This document shows positions 35,836 through 43,334 of a DNA stretch of 44,614 bases, one piece after another (within the stretch, counting starts at the first letter, position 1; each line of letters begins with the position of its first letter). The stretch is from an uncultured Bacteroidales bacterium. Its GTDB lineage: Bacteria > Bacteroidota > Bacteroidia > Bacteroidales > Bacteroidaceae. A program made the translations under genes and the position numbers. Under the pieces are notes generated by a model. The model was given only the letters and a program-made list of their open reading frames with translations. It was not told where the DNA came from and did not search any database. The stretch lies in assembly GCA_902774275.1 (NCBI GenBank), contig CACYHN010000009.1:1-44614 (forward strand), written 5' to 3'.

Positions 35836-35876
35836 AAAAACGCCGCAAAGGGGTCGTTTCCCTTTGCGGCGTTTTT
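35836..35876. terminator. Strong hairpin of the GGGGTCGTTTC repeat family
   Basis: Perfect 17-bp stem (35836-35852 with 35860-35876) and loop GTCGTTT; the core is the reverse complement of the loop at 1115-1127. It lies upstream of the barrel gene and downstream of the first M56 gene, and can end transcripts from the latter. Confidence 0.8.
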
Positions 35877-35919
35877 TCAGTTCAGTCTCGCGTTGACCGG
35901 TACCTGGAACCTGGTCTTG

Positions 35920-35948
35920 GTACAAAAGGGGTCTGACCCCAATTGTAC
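35920..35948. repeat. Palindrome of the AATTGGGG family, after the first M56 gene
   Basis: GTACAAAAGGGG / CCCCAATTGTAC (10 of 12 pairs) with a 5-base loop TCTGA, 5 bases past the stop of the M56 gene. Related to 38985-39013 and 43298-43334. Confidence 0.75.
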
Positions 35949-35953
35949 TGTTT

Positions 35954-38461
35954 TTATCTTACATTTTGATAGAAGATGGTTTTATCAGCATATTTTTCTG
36001 ACAATAAAATCCTTATCTGCTGATAGTTGGCAACAGAGAATGGTAACAAGACCGCGTCACGGCGACCTTCAAAGAGGTCTTTAACGGCCGATTCCAGATT
36101 ATCGGGTGTAACAACCACACTTGAATCAGGAATGGCAACCGGCATATCCAGGCAGATGTATGCCCCACTCTTTGATACAGACTGCCAGGCTTCTTTTATC
36201 TTAGGCTGCATACTGCCAATAAGTTCATCGCTTCTATTACGCAAAGATTCCTGGAGTTCCTGATATTTCTGTGTCAGCTTTTGCTGACCGTCAGCCAGTT
36301 CCTTTTCATAGCTGGAACGCATGCTTTCAGTCAACTGCTCCTGCTCTTTCTGATATTCCTCAGTTTTTTTCTTTAAATCATTGTTTAAAGCCTGCATCTC
36401 TTCCTGCATCTTGTTCTGCAAGGATTGCAGTTCTTCTTGGGCCAATCTGTACGCATCAATGAAAGCCCTCATCTCAGGTGTATTCAATTCACCCAGTTCC
36501 TCATGGCTCATGGCAACATTCATCAGGAGTGAGCGTACGTTATCATCGGTCTCATCTTTTGCATTATAGAGGTTTATCCATTCAGGAGTGGGACGCTGAC
36601 TGCTGCCATCAAGCCTGAAAGTGATTGGAACAGAGTACTTTACACGTACTGGTTTTCCCTGTTGCCGACCGGGAGTCCAGGCTGGCATGAGTCCAATGAC
36701 TCTGAGAGCCTCTGCATCAAGTAACGGATGGACAGACTTTACAACCTCCGGCTCGCAGATGTATCCATCCTTGTTGATTATGAATGTGACGATTACTCTT
36801 CCCTGAATAGAACTGTCCTTGCACTCTGAAGGATATTTGATGTTTTTTCTAAGGAACTGCAGTAATTCGGCCGTACCGCCGGGGAACTCCGGCTGCTCTT
36901 CAACAACCATTGCCGGTTCGTCATCTGATCCTGTGTTAAGCTTTTTAATGCTTATCGGGCCATTGGCAATAGGTCTCTGATTCTCACCATACTCCGGATG
37001 TGAGATTGTAAGAACATCATCGGGATTTACAATGCGCATGCTGAATTTGCCTTCATTGTCGGTGAGAGCATGTGAAACGATACGGTTTTCTGCATCCTTC
37101 TCAATCACATTGGCCATCATTATGGTTACTCCGGTTTCAGCGTCTGCCACAAATCCGTGAATCACATCACCGGCCTTTACGGTCTGGGGTGCAACCGTGG
37201 ATTTTAGTTCATTGGGTTCATTGACTTTATCAGGCTGCTTCCGGCTGCTCTGAAGTGTGATTGTCAAATCAGATGAAGGACTCTCATAACTGACCTTTAT
37301 AGGATCGTAACCTTGTTTGGAAACCGTAACAAGTTCTCCCTTACCGGTAGAATAGGCAAATTCGCCATTTCTGTCAGAGCTGCATTTTACAAGAGCGGCA
37401 AGCCCGGAGACATTGGATATTACAGTGAATTCAGCCGATGCAATCGGATTGCCTTTTTCATCAACCACCTTTCCGCTTACCTGGAATGTGGTGTTGTCAA
37501 CAGTCTCTTCCTCATCAATTTCATTTGATGCAGGAACACTCAATACATTGTCTTGATTTACGGCCTTTTCTGTACGCGCAAACAGGACAGATGTCATTCC
37601 CAACATGGGAACTAGAAGCAGAAGCCACATGAGGCGTCTCTTCCGGGTTTTTGTTTTGTTCATCATAATAATTCTCTTTTTAATGTTAAGGTTAAAGGAG
37701 CTGGCAAGCGCATAGGCCTCTGCGCCGACAGTCCGCATTATCAACAGTTTCTGATAGTCACTGTTACGTATGCCGTAATGATTGATCACTTCATTATCGG
37801 CTTCATATTCATGGACTATCTTTATCTCTTGAAGTACAAGCCAGCACACCGGATTAACAATAGTGCAGGCTAAAAGGAATACAAGGTCAAGTGAATGCAG
37901 CAGCCTTATATGGGCAAACTCATGCCTTAGGCTTGCCCGGCGTGCAAATCCGTTTTCCGCATCGGATATGACGATGTAGTTCATCCAGCTGAACGGGCCG
38001 AATGACTCGTCATGCGTAACCAGCCATACCGTACGGCTTATGCGGCGGCGGTTTTTGCCGCGCAAGAACCGTCTTGCCCTGATGATACTGCGTGACCAGC
38101 CCAACAGGAGCATCAGTACATAAGCAGAATACATGCATACCAGTATCACTGCCCACATACTGTGCCCTGCAGGCTCAGAGGTCTCTACCGCCATCATCTG
38201 CGGCTCACCTATCAGGATAAAGGTGTCGGACAACTCCTGAGCAAACTCCATACGCTCAATGGTCATCTCGCCCATTACGGGAGTTCTTTCAGGAATGGTA
38301 ATGTGCAATAAGGGGAGAAGTGCCGAGAGCACCGTTGCTCCTAACAGGTAGAAGCGGTTGAAACGGCAGAACGTAGTTCCGCTGAATGCCACTTTATAGA
38401 TGGTAAGCAGAACTATCAGGGCAAAAGCCCATTCCATTATGTAAAGAACTATACTACCCAT
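35954..38461 (-). CDS. M56-family (BlaR1-like) sensor protease with carboxypeptidase-regulatory and TonB C-terminal domains
   Basis: 835 residues. Residues 1-300: membrane helices at ~5-25, 36-55, 102-122, ~190-210 and 278-295 around an M56 protease with the zinc motif HEFAH (180-184) and the downstream HEYEAD (217-222). After the last helix the periplasmic part has two carboxypeptidase-regulatory-like beta domains (~327-403 and 433-506), a TonB-C domain (~524-617: PEFPGGTAELLQFLRKNIKYP, VIVTFIINKDGYI), a coiled coil (~655-740) and an end domain (~785-835) shared with the second M56 protein. By analogy with BlaR1, a periplasmic signal would trigger cleavage of the BlaI repressor encoded 5 bases upstream. 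Confidence 0.87.
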   Translation of the reverse strand: MGSIVLYIMEWAFALIVLLTIYKVAFSGTTFCRFNRFYLLGATVLSALLPLLHITIPERTPVMGEMTIERMEFAQELSDTFILIGEPQMMAVETSEPAGHSMWAVILVCMYSAYVLMLLLGWSRSIIRARRFLRGKNRRRISRTVWLVTHDESFGPFSWMNYIVISDAENGFARRASLRHEFAHIRLLHSLDLVFLLACTIVNPVCWLVLQEIKIVHEYEADNEVINHYGIRNSDYQKLLIMRTVGAEAYALASSFNLNIKKRIIMMNKTKTRKRRLMWLLLLVPMLGMTSVLFARTEKAVNQDNVLSVPASNEIDEEETVDNTTFQVSGKVVDEKGNPIASAEFTVISNVSGLAALVKCSSDRNGEFAYSTGKGELVTVSKQGYDPIKVSYESPSSDLTITLQSSRKQPDKVNEPNELKSTVAPQTVKAGDVIHGFVADAETGVTIMMANVIEKDAENRIVSHALTDNEGKFSMRIVNPDDVLTISHPEYGENQRPIANGPISIKKLNTGSDDEPAMVVEEQPEFPGGTAELLQFLRKNIKYPSECKDSSIQGRVIVTFIINKDGYICEPEVVKSVHPLLDAEALRVIGLMPAWTPGRQQGKPVRVKYSVPITFRLDGSSQRPTPEWINLYNAKDETDDNVRSLLMNVAMSHEELGELNTPEMRAFIDAYRLAQEELQSLQNKMQEEMQALNNDLKKKTEEYQKEQEQLTESMRSSYEKELADGQQKLTQKYQELQESLRNRSDELIGSMQPKIKEAWQSVSKSGAYICLDMPVAIPDSSVVVTPDNLESAVKDLFEGRRDAVLLPFSVANYQQIRILLSEKYADKTIFYQNVR

Positions 38462-38466
38462 GATTT

Positions 38467-38829
38467 TTACTTTGCGTTTTCAGCCATTCGGATAAGATCC
38501 TTGAGGTCGTCAATACTTACCTCCTCCTGCTGCACAAGGCAGGATATGAAATCCTTGTATGAGCCGTTGAAGAACCGGGACACACTCTCCTTGTTCATCA
38601 ACTCAACGTATTTGTCACGGCTTACGGCAGGCTCATACAGGAAGAACCGGGCTCCAAGCTCCTGATGCTTTATCATTCCGCTTACCTCCAGACGGCGCAC
38701 AAACGTGGTCAGCGTATTGAAGTTGGGCCGGGGCTCGGGCATGCGTTCCAAAAGATCTCTCATGGACAGCGCTCCGTTATCCCAGAGCACGTTCATGATT
38801 GCAAGTTCCTTATCGGTCAGTTTTTTCAT
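38467..38829 (-). CDS. BlaI/MecI-family transcriptional repressor
   Basis: 120 residues, usual length. Winged-helix N-terminal half (KKLTDKELAIMNVLWDNGALSMRDLLERM, TLTTFVRRLEVSGMIKHQELG) and a helical dimerisation tail ending in DLKDLIRMAEN. Very close to the second BlaI copy at 41474-41836. In the family it binds TACA...TGTA palindromes and is removed by the partner M56 protease; such a site sits in its own promoter (38871-38883). Followed by the M56 gene with a 5-base gap. Confidence 0.93.
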   Translation of the reverse strand: MKKLTDKELAIMNVLWDNGALSMRDLLERMPEPRPNFNTLTTFVRRLEVSGMIKHQELGARFFLYEPAVSRDKYVELMNKESVSRFFNGSYKDFISCLVQQEEVSIDDLKDLIRMAENAK

Positions 38830-38862
38830 ATGTCAATAATGTTTTGTTTCAGGCTTCTGATG

Positions 38863-38894
38863 CAAATAAATTACATTTTGTAAAAACAACCAAA
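38863..38894 (-). promoter_or_regulatory. Promoter of the first blaI operon with built-in palindromic operator
   Basis: Minus strand: TTTG (38894-38891), 20 bases, TTTATTTG (38870-38863; one mismatch to TAnnTTTG). The spacer contains TTACATTTTGTAA (38871-38883), a TACA-N3-TGTA palindrome like BlaI operators. Same plan and spacing as at 41875-41906. Confidence 0.75.
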
Positions 38895-38947
38895 CATTTT
38901 GACAATTATTTGTACTTTCGTTGTAAAAATAAACATACAGCACAAAA

Positions 38948-38977
38948 AAAGAGGGCGGATAAAAGTCCGCCCTCTTT
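38948..38977 (-). terminator. Terminator of the second M56 gene
   Basis: 12-bp stem AAAGAGGGCGGA / TCCGCCCTCTTT, 6-base loop, followed on the minus strand by T7. It separates the two blaI operons. Confidence 0.85.
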
Positions 38978-38984
38978 CGCAAAT

Positions 38985-39013
38985 GTGCAATTGGGGTCAG
39001 GCCCCAATTGCAC
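38985..39013. repeat. Perfect AATTGGGG palindrome at the end of the second M56 gene
   Basis: GTGCAATTGGGG (38985-38996) with CCCCAATTGCAC (39002-39013) and loop TCAGG. Its last base belongs to the stop codon of the M56 gene. Confidence 0.85.
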
Positions 39014-41472
39014 TATAACCTCCAGTTTACCTTCTTGTCCGGATACTTTGTGATGGTTTTTCGGAGCTTTTTGTAGTTATCCTCTGAATACGGAATAACA
39101 AAATAACGTCTTTTGCCTGTAAACAGATCCCTGACAGCTTTTTCCAGATTCTCCACCGGATCCGCGTCTTTGAAATCACCTCCGAAACAGTCTACCCCAT
39201 ACTGCTCAGACGCTGTTGACAAAACTTCTACACCTATCCAATCGGATTCTTCAGTACTTGTAGAAACGATCTCATTTATTATTGGACTAGGGTTACGATA
39301 ACTTACATTATGTAATTGTTTTCTTCGGAGTATTTTTTGGACCTCATTCCGTGTCTCTAAGGGTGCATCGGGCCAAACCGTGACAGTCACTACCTGTATG
39401 TCTTCCTTGGTAAGGTCAGGAGCATCCAGATAATCTTCCAGCTCGTTGAGTTCAAAATGACGCGTTTGAGTTCCAAACACATACTCATCATCACCATTCT
39501 CAAGATGACGAACTTTTATTTTTTCCGCACTTATACCTTGAGCCTGGACAAATAAGAGGATCTCATTATAATCGAAAATACCGGTTCCTGTAACAGGCCT
39601 GTAGCCTTCCTGAACGATATTCAAAAGCATCCTGTAGCGGATGGTTTCTTTCAGGTCAATGATTGGTCCCATGGGAACATCGGGATGGATCTCAAGGCGA
39701 ACATATCGGATTTTCATTCCGTCTGATATTGCCTTGTCTATATAATCATTGAGGTCCTCAATACGAATATTTTTATATGAGGTCTCTCTTTTGAAAACAT
39801 CCTGACCGTTATCATTATCAAACAATGCTAAAGAAACGCTTAACCGGGCAGGATTATCATAAACCCTGATACGCAGATCCTTATTGACTTTGTTGGTCTT
39901 TGCCTGTTCGGGATTGGCGGCAGCAGACCTGACTTCTTTTTTCATGAGTTTTCCTTCAGAATCATATGATCTGGGTTGAGCCTCACTTATTTTCATTGCA
40001 TACATGCCACGGGCAAACAGCTGCTGACTATCGGTGCATTGGTCATAATGCTTTCCGAATTTGCTCATACACACTTCATCGCGTACTTCATTATATGCTT
40101 TCTGCAGCTCATACTTTACATCACTCCATACGGCAGATGATGTAGCACGGTCATAATCTAATGAGAATACATGTTTTATTGTAGTCTGAACAGTTCCATA
40201 ACCTTCCATGTCATAATCTTCTATAACAGGGAGCCTGCTGTCATTATCAGGATTCTGAATGAATTGCTTGGCAAGGTCCTTGATTTCATCAATTGTCACT
40301 GTTCTTGCTATCAGTCCGTTTTTTACATATATCTCATTATTCTTATTGATATGTATTGACATGACATTCCTTTGACGAATGATCATTTCATCGGGTTTTC
40401 TATCCTCGTCACTTACCACTTCATCATCTCCTACAACCCTTATGTACTCGGCACGCGTTACAGCATCGGAAAAATCATCAGGTTCAGGTAACCTGAAAGG
40501 CATTTCAACATTACTTTGCGTGAAACGTAATTTATCATCCAGATTTACGGCCTTCTCTGTACGCGCAAACAGGACAGATGTCACTCCCAGCATGGGGACG
40601 AGAAGCAGCAGCCATATGAGGCGACTCTTCCGGGTTTTGTTCTTGTTCATCATAATGATTCGCTTTTTAATGTTAAGATTAAACGAGCTGGCCAGCGCAT
40701 AGGCCTCTGCGCCGACAGCTTTTATCAGTAAAAGTCTCTGATAGTCCTGTTCCTGGACGCCGTAACGGTTGATCACTTCGTCATCGGCCTCATATTCGTG
40801 GACTATCTTTATCTCCTGGAATACCAGCCAGCACACGGGGTTAACTATGGTGCAGGCCAGCAATACAACAAGGTCTATTGAGTGTAAGAGTTTTACGTGC
40901 GAGTATTCGTGACGCAGGCTGGCGCGACGGGCGAATCCGTTCTCGGAGTCCGATATCACTATGTAGTTCATCCAGCTGAACGGGCCGTACTGCTCGCTGT
41001 GGGTGACTAGCCAGACGGTCCGGCTCAGACGGCGGCGGGGTTTTCCGTGCAGGAACCTGCGGGCTCTTATGATTCCGCGCGTCCATCCTATTATAAGTGT
41101 AAGCACATAAATTGTATATGTGCCGATGAGCATGACCGCCCAGAGGCTGGTCTTGCGTTCGGGTTCAGGCGATGGTGTTGCCAGGTCGGGGGCATCGGCC
41201 CACATGGTCTCTGGCTCAGGGGCAAAAGTGAATGTCCCTGACAGCTCCCGGGCAAAATAGGTCTCCTCTATTGAGAGGCCGGCCGCCACGGGAGTGCTGT
41301 CAGAAATAGTCACGTGCACAAGGGGGAGAAGGGCCGAGAGCAACGTGGCTCCCAGCAGGTAAAACCGGTTGAATCGGTGCAGAGTGGTTCCGCTGAAGGC
41401 TGCCTTGTAGATGGCTATCAGCACCAGCAGAGCAAACGCCCACTCTATTATATAAAGGACTATGCTACCCAT
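39013..41472 (-). CDS. M56-family (BlaR1-like) sensor protease with ExbD-like periplasmic domains
   Basis: 819 residues. Residues 1-310 are nearly identical to the first M56 protein, with zinc motif HEYSH (188-192) and HEYEAD (225-230). The region after the last helix is different: residues ~366-500 match the periplasmic part of Bacteroidetes ExbD (MSIHINKNNEIYV, AKQFIQNPDND, HVFSLDYDRATS, YELQKAYNEVRDE, MKISEAQP), and two shorter units at ~566-626 and ~670-728 repeat the ExbD-like plan (LNDYID...VRLEIHPDVP and LEDYLD...VTVTVWPDAP). The C-terminus (~774-819) resembles that of the paralogue. Probably an inner-membrane sensor that cleaves the BlaI encoded just upstream. Confidence 0.87.
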   Translation of the reverse strand: MGSIVLYIIEWAFALLVLIAIYKAAFSGTTLHRFNRFYLLGATLLSALLPLVHVTISDSTPVAAGLSIEETYFARELSGTFTFAPEPETMWADAPDLATPSPEPERKTSLWAVMLIGTYTIYVLTLIIGWTRGIIRARRFLHGKPRRRLSRTVWLVTHSEQYGPFSWMNYIVISDSENGFARRASLRHEYSHVKLLHSIDLVVLLACTIVNPVCWLVFQEIKIVHEYEADDEVINRYGVQEQDYQRLLLIKAVGAEAYALASSFNLNIKKRIIMMNKNKTRKSRLIWLLLLVPMLGVTSVLFARTEKAVNLDDKLRFTQSNVEMPFRLPEPDDFSDAVTRAEYIRVVGDDEVVSDEDRKPDEMIIRQRNVMSIHINKNNEIYVKNGLIARTVTIDEIKDLAKQFIQNPDNDSRLPVIEDYDMEGYGTVQTTIKHVFSLDYDRATSSAVWSDVKYELQKAYNEVRDEVCMSKFGKHYDQCTDSQQLFARGMYAMKISEAQPRSYDSEGKLMKKEVRSAAANPEQAKTNKVNKDLRIRVYDNPARLSVSLALFDNDNGQDVFKRETSYKNIRIEDLNDYIDKAISDGMKIRYVRLEIHPDVPMGPIIDLKETIRYRMLLNIVQEGYRPVTGTGIFDYNEILLFVQAQGISAEKIKVRHLENGDDEYVFGTQTRHFELNELEDYLDAPDLTKEDIQVVTVTVWPDAPLETRNEVQKILRRKQLHNVSYRNPSPIINEIVSTSTEESDWIGVEVLSTASEQYGVDCFGGDFKDADPVENLEKAVRDLFTGKRRYFVIPYSEDNYKKLRKTITKYPDKKVNWRL

Positions 41473-41473
41473 A

Positions 41474-41836
41474 TCACTTCTTCTTTTCTACCATTTTGAT
41501 CAATTCCTTGAGCTCATCAACGCTCACCTCCTGCTGCTCGACCAGACAGGAGATGAACTCCATGTAGGATCCGCCGAAGAAACGGTTCACGCTCTCCTTG
41601 TTGACCATCTCGGCATATTTCTCGCGGCTCACGGCCGGCTCGTAAAGGAAGAATCTGGCACCCAGTTCCCGGTGGGTTATCATGCCGCTGTTCTCCAGAC
41701 GGCGCACAAAAGTTGCCACCGTATTGAAGTGCGGCTGGGGCTCGGGCAGGCGCTCCAGAATATCCCTCATTGACATGGGCTCCCCGTCCCAGAGCACATT
41801 CATAATTGCAATTTCCTTATCGGTCAGTTTTTTCAT
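41474..41836 (-). CDS. BlaI/MecI-family transcriptional repressor (second copy)
   Basis: 120 residues, close paralogue of the repressor at 38467-38829 (KKLTDKEIAIMNVLWDGEPMSMRDILERL; TVATFVRRLENSGMITHRELG). The stop is one base from the ATG of the partner M56 gene. Both copies keep the winged helix intact, so cross-regulation between the two operons is likely. Confidence 0.93.
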   Translation of the reverse strand: MKKLTDKEIAIMNVLWDGEPMSMRDILERLPEPQPHFNTVATFVRRLENSGMITHRELGARFFLYEPAVSREKYAEMVNKESVNRFFGGSYMEFISCLVEQQEVSVDELKELIKMVEKKK

Positions 41837-41874
41837 ATAGCTGGTTTTGTCAAGTTTTAAACTAATCTATGCTG

Positions 41875-41906
41875 CAAATAAACTACATTTTGTAATTACC
41901 TCCAAA
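41875..41906 (-). promoter_or_regulatory. Promoter of the second blaI operon with built-in palindromic operator
   Basis: Minus strand: TTTG (41906-41903), 20 bases, TTTATTTG (41882-41875). The palindrome TACATTTTGTA (41884-41894) is in the spacer at the same place as in the first operon. Confidence 0.75.
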
Positions 41907-41930
41907 CATTTTGCAGTTTTTTTTTGAAAA

Positions 41931-42290
41931 AGTACTCAATAAGGACAGTTTACTTCTGTGTAACGGATTCAGGTCGCACAGAACTATTTGGGGTATCGGT
42001 ATCAGAAACCATGGCCGCCCGTGGGCTTGTGAACCGACGAACGAAGAGAGAGTAGAGAAAGCTCGCTTACTCTACCGAACGAGGAGGAGGAAAAGAGCGT
42101 AGCTCTTAACGGGAGGAGCCTGTGTTCAAGAAGGTATCATGGAAGGTGGGAGTTTACTCACACCTTTCAGGGTGCCTTATTGGACATAGGAGGGATAGCG
42201 CGAAGCGCGTAGTTTCAGATACTGATACCCCAAAAAGTTCCCTGAAATATCGCACAAAGTATACAGAAGGAACTGTCCCTATTGTGTACT
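41931..42290. mobile_element. MITE-like element with ~80-base imperfect terminal inverted repeats
   Basis: The left end (41931-42010) and right end (42211-42290) are imperfect inverted copies: AGTAC-CAATA-GGACAGTT, CTTCTGT, GAACT-TTTGGGGTATC and GTATC-GAAAC appear on both sides in order. The interior (42011-42210) holds further stems: GTAGAG/CTCTAC, AAGAGC-GTA-GCTCTT (42093-42107), GAGT-TT-ACTC and GCGC-GAA-GCGC (42198-42208). No transposase and no credible gene in this 485-base gap. It ends at the pfkA promoter. The classification is inferred from structure alone. Confidence 0.6.
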
Positions 42291-42304
42291 TTTGTGTACT
42301 TTTG
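42287..42304 (+). promoter_or_regulatory. Two tandem -7 elements of pfkA
   Basis: TGTGTACTTT is duplicated, producing TACTTTTG at 42287-42294 and again at 42297-42304, 10 bases apart. Both fit TAnnTTTG; the downstream one is 17 bases before the ATG at 42322. The upstream copy overlaps the end of the inverted-repeat element. Confidence 0.55.
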
Positions 42305-42321
42305 CAGAAAACGCATTAACT

Positions 42322-43296
42322 ATGGCTAAGATTAACAGTATAGGTGTGCTGACATCGGGCGGCGATGCCCCGGGTATGAACGCTGCAATCCGTGCGGTAA
42401 CCCGCTCGGCAATATTTGCAGGCTGGAAGGTTTACGGTATCTATCGCGGCTGGGAGGGCCTGATTGACGGCGAGGTCAAGGAGTTCACGACCGAGAGCGT
42501 ATCGGGCATAATCTTTGAGGGCGGCACAATCCTGCGCACAGCCCGCAGCAAGAGGTTCCTTACGGCCGAGGGCCGCGCCCAGGCGTACCAGACCATAAAG
42601 AAGCACAAAATTGACGCCCTCATAGTAATAGGTGGTAACGGATCGCTGTCCGGCGCACAGGAGTTGTCGGCCGAATACGACATCCCGGTAATAGGACTGC
42701 CCGGCACCATCGATAATGACCTGTACGGGACCGATAACACCATCGGTTATGACACGGCGCTCAACACCATTGTGGAGTGCGTAGATAAGATTCACGATAC
42801 CGCAAACTCGCACAACCGCATATTCTTTATAGAGGTAATGGGCCGCGATGCCGGTTTCCTGGCCATGAACAGCGCAATTGCCGCCGGAGCCGAGGCCGCC
42901 ATCATCCCCGAGAAGTTTACCGATATCGACCAGCTGGCCGCATACATCGAGCGCGGTATCCGCAAGTCCAAACGCAGTTCGATCGTAATTGTATCGGAGG
43001 CCGACGGAGGTGCCATGCACTACGCTGAGCGTATGCACAACGAGTATCCGCAATTTGATGTGCGTGTATCGATACTGGGGTATGTACAGCGCGGCGGACG
43101 TCCCAGCGCACTGGACCGCATCCTGGCCAGCCGCATGGGTGTGGCTGCAATCGAGGCGCTCAAGGAGGGTCAGCGCAACATCATGATAGGCGTCATCAAC
43201 GACAAGATGGTCAACATCCCTATAGCCCAGGCCGTCAAGAAGGACAAGCCCATAGGCGAGGAACTCATCAACGTGCTTGCAGTACTTTCAACCTGA
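42322..43296 (+). CDS. pfkA: 6-phosphofructokinase (ATP-type PfkA family)
   Basis: 324 residues from ATG 42322; the upstream ATG at 42292 lies within the promoter and is not used. Motifs: [18 protein letters not shown] (phosphate loop), [13 protein letters not shown] with the catalytic aspartate, [13 protein letters not shown], and [14 protein letters not shown]. The nucleotide loop reads GGNGS (104-108) where E. coli PfkA has GGDGS, so the Mg-contacting aspartate is asparagine here. Key glycolytic enzyme; the window also holds a PPi-dependent enzyme (15812-17458). Confidence 0.93.
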   Translation: MAKINSIGVLTSGGDAPGMNAAIRAVTRSAIFAGWKVYGIYRGWEGLIDGEVKEFTTESVSGIIFEGGTILRTARSKRFLTAEGRAQAYQTIKKHKIDALIVIGGNGSLSGAQELSAEYDIPVIGLPGTIDNDLYGTDNTIGYDTALNTIVECVDKIHDTANSHNRIFFIEVMGRDAGFLAMNSAIAAGAEAAIIPEKFTDIDQLAAYIERGIRKSKRSSIVIVSEADGGAMHYAERMHNEYPQFDVRVSILGYVQRGGRPSALDRILASRMGVAAIEALKEGQRNIMIGVINDKMVNIPIAQAVKKDKPIGEELINVLAVLST

Positions 43297-43297
43297 A

Positions 43298-43334
43298 AAT
43301 AGTACAATTGGGGACAGTCCCCAATTGTACTATT
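43298..43334. terminator. Bidirectional palindromic terminator between pfkA and ndk
   Basis: Perfect 16-bp stem (43298-43313 with 43319-43334; core CAATTGGGG/CCCCAATTG) around ACAGT. It fills the whole 38-base gap between the two convergent stops. Same family as 35920-35948 and 38985-39013. Confidence 0.85.

Noticed and set aside
41911-42102. 63-residue open frame in the gap before pfkA
   Set aside because: Runs across the inverted-repeat element; the sequence has no protein-like conservation and the structure explains it better.
42316-43053. 245-residue open frame on the minus strand
   Set aside because: It is fully antisense to pfkA, which has all family motifs; composition follows the codon bias of pfkA read backwards.
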